Source: Bryobacterales bacterium (lineage in GTDB: Bacteria > Acidobacteriota > Terriglobia > Bryobacterales > Bryobacteraceae). From it: DNA of 64,000 nucleotides. A program made the position numbers and the translations under genes. Location: NCBI GenBank assembly GCA_016721425.1, contig JADKID010000015.1:186001-250000 (forward strand), read 5' to 3'. The notes beneath the pieces are model-generated. The model was given only the letters and a program-made list of their open reading frames with translations. It ran no database searches and was not told the origin of the DNA. Shown here one piece after another: positions 9,601 through 17,008 of the stretch (positions are counted from its first letter, which is position 1; each line of letters opens with the position of its first letter).

Positions 9601-10100
9601 AGCCCGGCCTCTGTCAACAGCCGGCCACCGGCCTCGACAAAGACCATCTGCCGAGCGAACCACACGTTGACGGAGCGAGTGGGTACGACATTGGCATCCT
9701 GATAAACCTGGCCGGCGAGCAATTCCGCATCGAGTCCGGAATTCAGGAGCGTGGTGGTCTTGGTGGAACCCGTCGCGCCGAGAACAAAGACCACTGGCAG
9801 GTTGCTGAGCTTCGCGCCCTTGGCCGAGCTTGAGGCCGCCAACCGGGCTTCGGCTTCGCGCACCAGCGTGTCCACTTCGTCGCCACCGCCCGCTGCACTA
9901 TCGGCGGCCGGCTCCTGAGACCGCTTGACACGCTCGACGAAGATGGTCCAAACCACCCAGCCGGTGATGCCGATCATGCCCAGGATGCCCCAGAACCAGT
10001 AGAGCCGCGTTCCCTCCAGATGCAGCATCATGGCGCCGGTCACCCACGCGAGCACCAGGTATCCAATCAATGCGCCAGCGGACGCAACATAGTATTTCAT
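6633..10100 (-). CDS. tssM: TssM (IcmF-like), T6SS inner-membrane complex protein
   Basis: Protein of 1155 residues, the usual size for TssM, which forms the trans-envelope complex with TssL. Two N-terminal membrane helices (about residues 5-25 and 34-55) are followed by a cytoplasmic GTPase-like domain. A third helix (about 446-470, ALLALAAVLCLFAMIGFTVSFF) leads to a large periplasmic part. The P-loop reads GATGSTKT at residues 108-115: the second glycine of a canonical GxxxxGKT loop is a threonine, so nucleotide binding may be altered. The FVIFTKMN-type strand (VYVIFTKMNRI) is the usual G4-like position. Start at ATG 10100 with AAGGAG upstream. tssL ends 9 bp before it and the methyltransferase starts 12 bp after it. 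Confidence 0.95.
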   Translation of the reverse strand: MKYYVASAGALIGYLVLAWVTGAMMLHLEGTRLYWFWGILGMIGITGWVVWTIFVERVKRSQEPAADSAAGGGDEVDTLVREAEARLAASSSAKGAKLSNLPVVFVLGATGSTKTTTLLNSGLDAELLAGQVYQDANVVPTRSVNVWFARQMVFVEAGGRLLTEAGLWASLLRRLQPRKLQSVVGGAAQAQRAAVVCVDGELFSQAGAADALAGLGRALQGRLGEISQQFGVSFPVYVIFTKMNRIAFFEDYVRNLSNDEAGQVLGATMPIAPFTGGSVYAEEQSRRLSFAFDGIFQGLADHRLSQLPRESDPMKASAAYEFPREFRKLRGPLVQFLVELCRPSQLNVSPFLRGFYFSGVRPVTVRDVAPEAPRAASHGMEAPSSATGVFKVPGYGAPQAAVPSGGTTRRVPQWIFLQQLFNHVLVKDEAALGASGSSTKTSTMQRALLALAAVLCLFAMIGFTVSFFGNRALQSEAMEAAKGIPASEASGMNLPSQDALQRLERLRASLAQLTEYEEQGAPWRLRWLLYSGNDLLPRVRKLYYARFQQLLFGQTQAEMLAHLQRLKVPPEPTDEYSPTYDTLKAYLVTTSEWKRSGAWLSPLLVQRWGAGRNVEPILPLARKQFDFYSEDLARGNPFTEQNQAEAVDRARVHLSKFSGTEQIYQFMLADAGRRSKKVNFNEQFAGSAEAVINNRDVPGAFTKAGWAAMLDNIKKADKFFGGERWVLGDYAAAKPDMAKLGEELRTRYEADYIAKWREFMKNTRVLPYASLQDAAKKLNLLSGAQTPLMALFWVATQNTAVDSPRVLEAFDPVHKTVPPPATTVQYVLPPNQEYMGSLASLQTTVGQVADQQGPPDPARAQPIRMAADSARNVVKKMGYTFKIDPEAHMETTALRLLEAPIQSIDALTKNMGAGEVNGKAGAFCAAFSPVMNKFPFNPNAAAEATLQEVSSIFRPREGRLWIFYEESLRNFLQKQGNLYVANPASGLQMNPLFVNFFNNAARFSDTLYPGGATEPSLRYSLQFQRSELIKEMTLAVDGQSSKLTGAEPAKQFVWPGVGTRSVRLSGKVSGGPDFEFQNRDGLWAVFRFFADADRRDPAGTAYNLEWVFRQGREGGAVRVGGKEVTYRFTVDTGGGAPVFNKEFLNSLRCVPNAAK

Positions 10101-10109
10101 GGGAACTCC

Positions 10110-10829
10110 TTACTGACGGATGGAAGCCGCCAGGTCCGCCAGGCTCGACACGCCGGACGACAGCATCAGCTTGTAGCTCACGAAAAGAATCACGGTCAAA
10201 GCCGCGCAGACGGCCGAGGCGATCATCAGCGTCTTGACCCACGGATCTTTCGCTACCTGCACCGTGCCCGTTGTCAGTAGCGGATAGGGTGAGAACGGCC
10301 GCTCGGGCCCACGGATCCGCCGGATCTTGTCGGCTGTCCCGTCGATGAACCCCTTCAACTCGCCGCGCCCGGCCAGGCTGTACCGCCCGGCGAAGCCTAG
10401 CAGGAGACACAGATGGTAGACCTCAAGCAGGTCCGCCAAGTCATGCGAATCGTTCTTGCCCAGCAACTGCTGCAGGTTCTGGAAGAACACTTCGCCGGCG
10501 ACGTGATGGCCAAAGAGCTCCTCCTGGAGAGGTCTCCGTGGCCAATCGGCAAATACTGGCGCTCGCAGGTTGAGCACGGATTCATCCAGGAATGCCACCA
10601 CGGCGAAGATCGCCAGTTTGATGTCCTCCGCCGCGTAGCCCTGCCGCCGGGCCTCGCCATCGGCACTCTTGAGCCCCTCCAGGATGAAGTGCCGGAACGC
10701 CGCCGGATCGCTGACTGCCTGGCGCCCGGTGCGCAGACGCTCGCTGACGGTCAGGATCTCCTGGAACGCCAGTGCCAGGTTTTGGGGACGCCGCTGGCTG
10801 TTGCCCGCCGCAGTTTGAGTGGGAGACAT
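10110..10829 (-). CDS. tssL: TssL (DotU/IcmH family), T6SS inner-membrane protein
   Basis: Protein of 239 residues of the DotU family. It has the cytoplasmic hook domain with the LAIFAVVAFLDESVL and LFGHHVAGEVFFQNLQQLL helices, a conserved YHLCLLLGFAGRY helix, and one C-terminal membrane anchor (about residues 185-210, WVKTLMIASAVCAALTVILFVS). There is no OmpA/peptidoglycan-binding domain after the anchor, so wall attachment must come from another protein or be absent. GTG 10832 and ATG 10829 are adjacent; the ATG has the better spacing to AGAGAGG. It lies 16 bp after tssK1 and 9 bp before tssM. Confidence 0.94.
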   Translation of the reverse strand: MSPTQTAAGNSQRRPQNLALAFQEILTVSERLRTGRQAVSDPAAFRHFILEGLKSADGEARRQGYAAEDIKLAIFAVVAFLDESVLNLRAPVFADWPRRPLQEELFGHHVAGEVFFQNLQQLLGKNDSHDLADLLEVYHLCLLLGFAGRYSLAGRGELKGFIDGTADKIRRIRGPERPFSPYPLLTTGTVQVAKDPWVKTLMIASAVCAALTVILFVSYKLMLSSGVSSLADLAASIRQ

Positions 10830-10845
10830 CACAGACCTCTCTGTT

Positions 10846-12192
10846 TTACGATTCCAGAATCACCAGCAGTTCCATCTCGGGCTCAGGCAGGTCACCGGGC
10901 ACGTACACGCCCACCTGGCGGGACTGCACGATGTGGTCCCAACACGGACCGGCCCGGCTGATGCTGAAGTACTGCACATCCACGCGCACCGAAATCGACG
11001 AGGGCGGCACCGGCAAATGCGTGAGGGTCATGCCCGGCAGTGCGCGCTCCACCAGTTTCGGCACGAAAAGCTTGGAACAGACTTTGACGAGCGCCGGTGT
11101 ACGGGAGATCACTTCCACTTCACCCAGCGGAGCACGGATCGAAAACACCCAGCGCGCGCGGTCCAGGCAACGCTGATCAACGATGTCCGCCTCGTAGTAG
11201 TAGTCGCTGGTCCGGCGTAGCGGGATGGAGATGACGTTCGTCGGCGCCACCGTCTCCAGATGGGTTCGGATGTGGTGGTCCAGCCGGCCGAAGCACTCGT
11301 CCAGATGCATGTGGTCGTAGAGTGGCAAGTCCCGCGGATGCGAGTCCAGCGCGAAGGTGCAAAGCGCTCCGGCGAGCTGCAGCATCTGTCCGAACAGTTC
11401 CTCCGGATGCGTCTGCCTCGCCGCGAAGATCTGCTGGAGCGGGGCGAGGGCAGAGTTTACCGTGTGAAGTAGCCAGAAGTTGGCGATGTCGCGCGTCGAA
11501 TACTCGCTCCAGGCGCGTCCGCCGGCGGTAGACAACGCGTTGCTCTTGTCTTCGAGGATGTCGATCAAACGCCGCAGCATCATCATCAGTTGCTCGCTGG
11601 CGCCGATCGCCGTACAAGGCGGGATGAACGAGGCGTCAAACTCAAAGTGCCCGGTCCCGCTGCGCCGCACGCGGGCGATTGGCAGCGTCAGGAGCCCTTC
11701 GGTCTCCTCCACGTCCAGCAGCAGGGTGAAGTTTTTGCGGCCCAGATCGACAGCCTTCTCGTCCCGGCCAGTGGTCTCGTCGTGGAAAGAGCGAGCCTCG
11801 GCCCGATAGCGCGTCTCGGCTTCCGGCCCCATTTCCGGAAGCGAGCAGTTTCTGCCGTTCGGCTTGCGCGCCGCAATGGCCAGCAGCACCGTGACCGAGT
11901 CGCGAGTTGGCGGAAAGGAGTCCGTGATATTCCGGGGCTCGGGGGCCGCATCGCATTCCGGCATGTGAAAAGGCAGGCCGTCCGGAAGGATTCCCCGCGC
12001 GTGCAAGAGCGAGACCGTGCCATTGCGCAGCGCCTCCCCGTCCAGGCTGTATCCTGCCAGCCCGTAGGAATGGCCCCACAGTGCGGACGCCGCAAACTGC
12101 ACAAGATCTTCGAAATACCGGCTTTGCGCCTGAAAGTGGTGCGGACCCAGGTGCATGCCCTCGGACCACACGACCCTTCGCAGATGCTTCAT
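10846..12192 (-). CDS. tssK: TssK (copy 1), T6SS baseplate-membrane adaptor
   Basis: Protein of 448 residues with the TssK hallmarks: an N-terminal VVWSEGMHLGPHHFQAQSRYFE block, central NFWLLHTVNSALAPLQQIF and HPRDLPLYDHMHLDECF blocks, and the C-terminal ISIPLRR / ALPGMTLTHLP / YFSIS...YVPGDLPEPEMELLVIL blocks. TssK trimers link the TssFG wedge to TssLM. I start at ATG 12192 (MKHLRRVVWSEG); the longer frame upstream does not resemble the family. It is the first gene of the minus-strand operon tssK-tssL-tssM-methyltransferase and diverges from the proline-rich gene at 12339. A second TssK is encoded at 15597-16952. Confidence 0.95.
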   Translation of the reverse strand: MKHLRRVVWSEGMHLGPHHFQAQSRYFEDLVQFAASALWGHSYGLAGYSLDGEALRNGTVSLLHARGILPDGLPFHMPECDAAPEPRNITDSFPPTRDSVTVLLAIAARKPNGRNCSLPEMGPEAETRYRAEARSFHDETTGRDEKAVDLGRKNFTLLLDVEETEGLLTLPIARVRRSGTGHFEFDASFIPPCTAIGASEQLMMMLRRLIDILEDKSNALSTAGGRAWSEYSTRDIANFWLLHTVNSALAPLQQIFAARQTHPEELFGQMLQLAGALCTFALDSHPRDLPLYDHMHLDECFGRLDHHIRTHLETVAPTNVISIPLRRTSDYYYEADIVDQRCLDRARWVFSIRAPLGEVEVISRTPALVKVCSKLFVPKLVERALPGMTLTHLPVPPSSISVRVDVQYFSISRAGPCWDHIVQSRQVGVYVPGDLPEPEMELLVILES

Positions 12193-12338
12193 AGACCGAG
12201 TCCGCCAGCCCCAAGCTCTCGATGCACGAAAATACTCTACCACATAGCTCTGGAGCGCCAGTCTCGCCCCGAACCTGGATTGAACCGGAGGCCTCGGGGT
12301 GCCATGATAATGAGAACCTGACGGCTGGCGGGAATACG
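12193..12338. promoter_or_regulatory. Divergent intergenic region between tssK1 and the proline-rich gene
   Basis: This 146 bp gap separates two divergent transcription units and must hold both promoters. On the plus strand a TGATAAT-like box lies at 12305-12311, but the nearest -35-like element (TTGAAC near 12279) is about 20 bp upstream, which is long. On the minus strand I see only weak -10-like AT-rich sequence near 12233-12241. No clear operator is visible. Confidence 0.35.
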
Positions 12339-14108
12339 ATGACTTTTCACGAAAAATACGAACTGCTCAATCTGATCCGCGACGATGGGATCAAGACGTT
12401 TGCAGCCCGGATGAGGGCGACGCGCGACACGCTTACGGTGCATGCATTCCCGGGCGATCAAATCGAGGCCAACGCCGACCTGCTCGCCCGGCTCCGCTTT
12501 CTGATTGAGGCTGGAAATCCGGTTCTGGTCGGATTTGATGAGTTGGAGGGGATGCGTTGCATCGTCACCCACACGTCGCCGGGTGTGGTCAAACTGCGCG
12601 AGTGGGCTTTTCTCCAGCCGGTGGATGGAACCGTGGCGGCGCCGCCCAGCCCGGATCGTTTTGCCAAAGCCGGTACGTGGCGCGCCCAGCCACCCGCGCC
12701 GCCGGCACAGGTTGTCGCGCCACTGCCGCCCGCGCCGATCGCCGAACCGGCATTGCCCCCGCCGCCGCCAGTTGCTCCACCCCCACCCGCCGCCGGACCG
12801 GGCGAGTTCACACGGCAGTTCCAGGCGGCCCGGCCTCCCGCGCCGATAGCCGAACCTACGCCGCTCCCGCCTCCGCCGGCCGCTCCGCCCCCACCCGCAG
12901 CCGGACCGGGCGAGTTCACACGGCAGTTCCAGGCGGCCGTGCCGCCCGCGCCGATGGCCACACCTGCCCCCCGCCGCCGCCAGCCGCTCCGCCCCACCCG
13001 CAGCCGGACCGGGCGAGTTCACACGGCAGTTCCAGGCGGCCGTGCCTCCCGCGCCGATGGCCGAGCCAGCGCGGCCCCCGCGCCGCCAGTTGCTCCGCCC
13101 CCACCCGCCGCCGGACCGGGCGAGTTCACACGGCAGTTCCAGGCGGCCCGGCCGCCCGCGCCGATGGCCGAGCCAGCTCTGCCCCCGCCGCCGCCAGTTG
13201 CTCCGCCCCCACCCGCCGCCGGACCGGGCGAGTTCACTCGGCAGTTCCAGGCGGCCCGGCCTCCCGCGCCGATGGCCGAGCCAGCTCTGCCCCCGCCGCC
13301 GCCAGTTGCTCCGCCCCCACCCGCCGCTGGACCGGGCGAGTTCACTCGGCAGTTCCAGGCGGCCCGGCCTCCCGCGCCGATAGCCGAGCCCGCTCTGCCC
13401 CCTCCGCCGCCGGCCGCTCCGCCCCCGTCTCCACCAGCGGCGCAGCCTCCCGGCGAGTTCACCCGGATGTTCCAGGCTGCCGGTCGTCCCGCCCCCATGG
13501 GCGAAACCCAGCCGCCTCAGCCTCCTCCGGCGGCCACTCCAGCCACGCCCGGCGAATTCACCCAGTTCTTCCGGTCTGCCGCGCCACCGTCTCCCGCCGT
13601 ACCCGCAGCTCCGGCCGGCGAATTCACGCAGATGTTCCGCGCCTCCACCCAGCCCCAACCGCCTCTGGCCCCGCCGGCGCCGGCCGGCGAGAGCGAATTC
13701 AACCGCTATTTTGCGTCTCCACTTGGCAGTAATCCCGCCGATACGGTCCTTCATCCACCGGCCACCCCGTCCACGCCGCCGCCACCGTCCTCCTACGCCC
13801 CGGCCGGTGAGTTCACACGGGTTTTCGGTGCCGGGGGCCTGCCCACGCCGCCTGCCGCGCCTCCCATCTTTGCCGCGCCCAGCCAGCCCGCCGCACCGCT
13901 TCCGCCGCCCGCGCCTACCGGCCCAGGCGAGTATACGCGGATGTTCGCCTCACCGGCGCCGGCTGCCTACGCACCGCCGCCACCGCCCGTCTCGCCTGCG
14001 CCGCTGCCCAAAGCGAAGGGTCCGAACAAGGCCGTCCTCATCGCCATCCTCGGTACGCTTGTCTTTCTCGCCGTGGTGGCCGTGCTGATTTTCGCCATCA
14101 AAAAATAG
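12339..14108 (+). CDS. Proline-rich, tail-anchored protein with kinase N-lobe-like head and repeated GEFTRxF motif
   Basis: Protein of 589 residues, no known family. Residues 1-95 align by eye with the N-lobe of the kinase at 18040: KYELLNLIRDDGIKTF resembles DYEILQILGAGGMGKVF, and VHAF replaces the AMKVL strand, so the ATP-binding Lys is His35. The hinge-like EGMRCIVTHTSPGVVKL follows, but no HRD or DFG motif exists. Residues ~110-555 are Pro/Ala-rich and built on a 108 bp (36-residue) tandem repeat. They hold eleven in-frame motifs: five GEFTRQF, then GEFTRMF, GEFTQFF, GEFTQMF, SEFNRYF, GEFTRVF and GEYTRMF. A twelfth copy at 13012 is out of frame. The last ~25 residues (AVLIAILGTLVFLAVVAVLIFAIKK) form a C-terminal membrane anchor. 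ATG 12339 is chosen because the domain begins there. The next gene follows after 8 bp. Confidence 0.85.
   Translation: MTFHEKYELLNLIRDDGIKTFAARMRATRDTLTVHAFPGDQIEANADLLARLRFLIEAGNPVLVGFDELEGMRCIVTHTSPGVVKLREWAFLQPVDGTVAAPPSPDRFAKAGTWRAQPPAPPAQVVAPLPPAPIAEPALPPPPPVAPPPPAAGPGEFTRQFQAARPPAPIAEPTPLPPPPAAPPPPAAGPGEFTRQFQAAVPPAPMATPAPRRRQPLRPTRSRTGRVHTAVPGGRASRADGRASAAPAPPVAPPPPAAGPGEFTRQFQAARPPAPMAEPALPPPPPVAPPPPAAGPGEFTRQFQAARPPAPMAEPALPPPPPVAPPPPAAGPGEFTRQFQAARPPAPIAEPALPPPPPAAPPPSPPAAQPPGEFTRMFQAAGRPAPMGETQPPQPPPAATPATPGEFTQFFRSAAPPSPAVPAAPAGEFTQMFRASTQPQPPLAPPAPAGESEFNRYFASPLGSNPADTVLHPPATPSTPPPPSSYAPAGEFTRVFGAGGLPTPPAAPPIFAAPSQPAAPLPPPAPTGPGEYTRMFASPAPAAYAPPPPPVSPAPLPKAKGPNKAVLIAILGTLVFLAVVAVLIFAIKK
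12720..13460 (+). repeat. 108 bp in-frame tandem repeats encoding the GEFTRQF units
   Basis: The GGC codon that opens successive GEFTRxF motifs lies at 12801, 12909, 13012, 13119, 13227, 13335 and 13452. Spacing is 108, 103, 107, 108, 108 and 117 bp. Units are nearly identical in sequence (PPAPMAEPALPPPPPVAP-type linker plus GEFTRQFQAA). The two short spacings reflect three missing bases (near 12967-12972, 12992-12995 and 13075-13084) that shift the frame and then restore it. High identity between units suggests recent expansion by unequal recombination or slippage. Confidence 0.9.
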
Positions 14109-14116
14109 AGGGATCC

Positions 14117-15622
14117 TTGCACCATCTGCCGATCCATCCCGATGCCGCACTGTGCGGGCAGGTTCGCCAGTACTTCGAATCCGCTGGCTACACGGAGCCT
14201 CTGATCACCAGCCGTCTGGGCCTGGCGCACCTCAGCGAGTTCGAACTGGCCCGTGCGCGCCGCACCGGCCGGCCTCCAGATGAATCCCCCCTCGACGTGC
14301 TCATCTCCCTGTTTCTCGCCGGCGACTTCGTTTCACCCATCACATTTGGCCAGCACATTCCGGAAGCTGCGGCCGCACTCCTGCATCAAGCCCAATTGAT
14401 CCACACGGAGGCCGCCGGTATCTGTGCCACGCTCCACCTCTACCCTGTCGGTACGCTCCTCATCGCTTCTGATCGTTGGGACAACCCGGATGGGACCGAT
14501 TCAGGAGCCGCCCGCGAACTCGTCTATCCCGCTCTCAATCCCAACACGCGCCGTTTCCTCGAACTGCTGCCTACCTCGCCTTGCGAGGCATTTCTCGATA
14601 TCGGCGCCGGCACAGGTGTCGCCGCCCTCGAGGCCGCCCGTCACGGCGCCAGGCATGCCTGGGCAGGCGACATCGCCGAATCGTCAACCGTGTTTGCCGA
14701 ATTCAACCGACTCCTGAATGGCATCGATTCTGTCACCGCCGTCACCAGCGATGTCTACGAGCAGCTCGGCGGCCTCACGTTTGACCGCATCGTCTCCCAC
14801 CCGCCTTACGTGCCCAGCATTTTGCCGCGATGGGTCTTCTACAATGGCGGCGAAGACGGTGAGCAGATCATGCGCCGTGTCGTGGAGGGGTTGCCGGAGC
14901 ACCTGCGGCCCGGTGGTCTCGGTTTCATTCTGACCATGGGTAGCGACCGCAATGGCCGTTCCTTCGAATTGCGTGCCCGGGACTGGCTGGGCGACGCTTC
15001 GCCAGATTTTGACGTCGCCTTCCTGCTCCATCGCACCATCTCCGCATCGGTGTTCGCGGCCCGAACGAATCCGGGGCAGGTCCGTTCTCAGGAGGAATTT
15101 GTAGCCCTCACAGCCCTCTTCGCCCGCCTCGGCGTCGAATCACTTCACCAGGGTCTGCTGCTCTTCCAGCGGCGAATGGGCAAGCGTCACACCTTTACCG
15201 TGCGCCGCCAGATGCCGGTGGATTTTACGCGCGACGATTGGGAATGGCTGCTGCGCTGGGAAGCGGAAGCCGTCGGGCCCGATCGCACCGAGCGAATCCT
15301 CGACACGCCACTGTACACGGGGCGCCCACAATCGTTTGAAGTGCGTCACCGGCTGGAGAACGATCAGTGGGTGCCTTCCGGCTACACGCTTCAAATTGAC
15401 CGCCCGTTTATCGCCGATTGCGACGCCGCTCCGTGGATGGCCAATCTCATCGCTATTTGCGATGGCAAGTCCACTGGGCGCGATCACATGAAGGTGCTGC
15501 AGCGGGGCGGCGTGATTCCCAAAGACACACCGGCAACTGAATTTGCCAAGGCGCTCGCCGGGCTGATCTCCGGTGGATTCGTCGAGGTGGAGGGCTTCAG
15601 ACCGCCTCAGGCAGCAGGATGA
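14117..15622 (+). CDS. Second SAM-dependent methyltransferase in the T6SS locus
   Basis: Protein of 501 residues. An N-terminal helical region (about 1-140) precedes a Rossmann methyltransferase fold (about 150-310) with motif I FLDIGAGTGVAALEAA and a motif IV of SHPPYVPS. The latter position is NPPY/DPPY in PrmC- and RsmC-like N-methyltransferases; here the residue before PPY is His. The C-terminal ~200 residues have no clear family; parts look like a winged-helix segment (DFTRDDWEWLLRWE and a terminal FAKALAGLISGGFVEVEGF). The start is TTG 14117 behind GAGGGA, 8 bp after the proline-rich gene, so the two are probably co-translated. The 3' end overlaps the convergent tssK2 by 26 bp. Substrate unknown; a T6SS or repeat-protein target is only inferred from context. 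Confidence 0.8.
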   Translation: MHHLPIHPDAALCGQVRQYFESAGYTEPLITSRLGLAHLSEFELARARRTGRPPDESPLDVLISLFLAGDFVSPITFGQHIPEAAAALLHQAQLIHTEAAGICATLHLYPVGTLLIASDRWDNPDGTDSGAARELVYPALNPNTRRFLELLPTSPCEAFLDIGAGTGVAALEAARHGARHAWAGDIAESSTVFAEFNRLLNGIDSVTAVTSDVYEQLGGLTFDRIVSHPPYVPSILPRWVFYNGGEDGEQIMRRVVEGLPEHLRPGGLGFILTMGSDRNGRSFELRARDWLGDASPDFDVAFLLHRTISASVFAARTNPGQVRSQEEFVALTALFARLGVESLHQGLLLFQRRMGKRHTFTVRRQMPVDFTRDDWEWLLRWEAEAVGPDRTERILDTPLYTGRPQSFEVRHRLENDQWVPSGYTLQIDRPFIADCDAAPWMANLIAICDGKSTGRDHMKVLQRGGVIPKDTPATEFAKALAGLISGGFVEVEGFRPPQAAG

Positions 15623-16952
15623 GTAACTCCAACTGGGGAGCCGGGAAGTCACCGGGCACATAGGCCGCCAGATTCCGCGCCCGCCCGATGGCCTCCCACG
15701 CCACGCCGCTCTGGTTCAGGCTGAAGTACTGATAGTTCAACTTCACGGGAATGGCGCCCGGCGGTTTCGGTGCGTGCGTCAACTGCACGCCCGGCAACGC
15801 CTGGCGCACCAGGTGCTCGATGTGATTGGCCGAACAGACCTTGATCAGCCACGGTGTCTTGGCGATCAGGTCCGCCTCATTGGCCTGCGCATTCACCGCC
15901 AGGTACATCCGCGTATTCAGCAGGTACTTGTCGTCTGCCAGCGCCGTGGCGTAGATCGAGGGCTGGACCAGTTTGAGCGGCAGCGAAACCACGTTGGTGG
16001 GCACCACCGTCTCCAGCAGCAGCCTGACCTTTTCGTCGAGGTCCGTGAAGCATTCCGAGAGATCGTCGTGCTCGTATGCCGGCAGATCCCGCGGATGGAT
16101 CTTGGTCGAAAACGTCGTCAGGCAACCGGCTAGTGAGAGCATCGCCCGATAGAGTTTCTCCGGATGGCCTTGGCCGCCCTCGAAGAGTTGCTGGAACTGC
16201 GGGAAGTGGGAATTGATTGTGTAAAGCAGCCAGAAGTTCGCGATGTCGCCGGCCCCGAAATCGGCCAGGCTCAGGTTCTTCTGCCGGCGTGTTCCGGAGA
16301 GCGTGCTGCTCTTGGCCGCCAGGATCTCTACCAACCGGCGTGCGATCGAGGTCAGATAGGTGCTCGCCGCGAAGTTCAACATCGGCGGCACGAACTGAGG
16401 ATCGGGTTGCAGTGCACCGCCCTCAGTCTTCACGACACGCGCGATCCGGAGCAGGGAACATTCCGCCCGCGAATCCGCCTCGGTGAGAATCCGGAAATTC
16501 TTGCGCGCCACTTGCACAGGCTTTTCCGACAGCCCTGTGTTCTCGTCGCGCATCAACTGCGCTTCCGACAGAAACCGGGTGTCCGCCTGCTTCTGCGCCA
16601 ACGAGACGTTCAGGCCCGGCGTGCGGTAACTCGGGACAGCCAGAAACACATCCAGCGTCGTCTGGTCGGGTTGGAAGCACTCCAGCAGCGGTCTTGGCGG
16701 AGGAAGAGTTTCCGAAGAGGGACAATCGAACAGCAGGCCATCCGGAAAGATCCCGGCCACCTCAGAGAGCGCGAATTCGCCGGCTGCCAGGGCCTCCTGG
16801 TCAATTTGGAGCTTGAGAAAACCCCAGGGATGCGAGGCCAGGGATTCCAGCCGGAACTGGAGCGAATCCTCGATGAACTTGTCCTGCGCCTGCAAATGCT
16901 GCGGGCTCAGAAAGGTCCCCTTCATCCAGATGACCGGCCGCAGTTGCCTCAT
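15597..16952 (-). CDS. tssK: TssK (copy 2), divergent paralogue
   Basis: Protein of 451 residues with all the TssK blocks: PVIWMKGTFLSPQHLQAQDKFIE at the start, then NFWLLYTINSHFPQFQQLF, HPRDLPAYEHDDLSECF, VPTNVVSLPLK, ALPGVQLTHAPKPPG, YFSLNQSG and YVPGDFPAPQLELLILL. It is full length and uninterrupted, so it is not a pseudogene, yet it is clearly different from TssK1 (for example WMKGTFLSPQHL against WSEGMHLGPHHF). It is a monocistronic minus-strand gene between two plus-strand units, with a GAAGG site before ATG 16952. Two TssK proteins in one T6SS locus are unusual, so it may form hetero-oligomers or an alternative baseplate. Confidence 0.94.
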   Translation of the reverse strand: MRQLRPVIWMKGTFLSPQHLQAQDKFIEDSLQFRLESLASHPWGFLKLQIDQEALAAGEFALSEVAGIFPDGLLFDCPSSETLPPPRPLLECFQPDQTTLDVFLAVPSYRTPGLNVSLAQKQADTRFLSEAQLMRDENTGLSEKPVQVARKNFRILTEADSRAECSLLRIARVVKTEGGALQPDPQFVPPMLNFAASTYLTSIARRLVEILAAKSSTLSGTRRQKNLSLADFGAGDIANFWLLYTINSHFPQFQQLFEGGQGHPEKLYRAMLSLAGCLTTFSTKIHPRDLPAYEHDDLSECFTDLDEKVRLLLETVVPTNVVSLPLKLVQPSIYATALADDKYLLNTRMYLAVNAQANEADLIAKTPWLIKVCSANHIEHLVRQALPGVQLTHAPKPPGAIPVKLNYQYFSLNQSGVAWEAIGRARNLAAYVPGDFPAPQLELLILLPEAV

Positions 16953-17008
16953 GGACCTTCAAAGTAACAGAACTCCACCAGCGCGGCAAAGGGATACGTC
17001 AGAAGCGC

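Noticed and set aside
12720..13460. Repeat array considered as CRISPR
   Set aside because: The units are head-to-tail coding repeats of 108 bp with almost no unique spacers, within an open frame; no cas genes are present.
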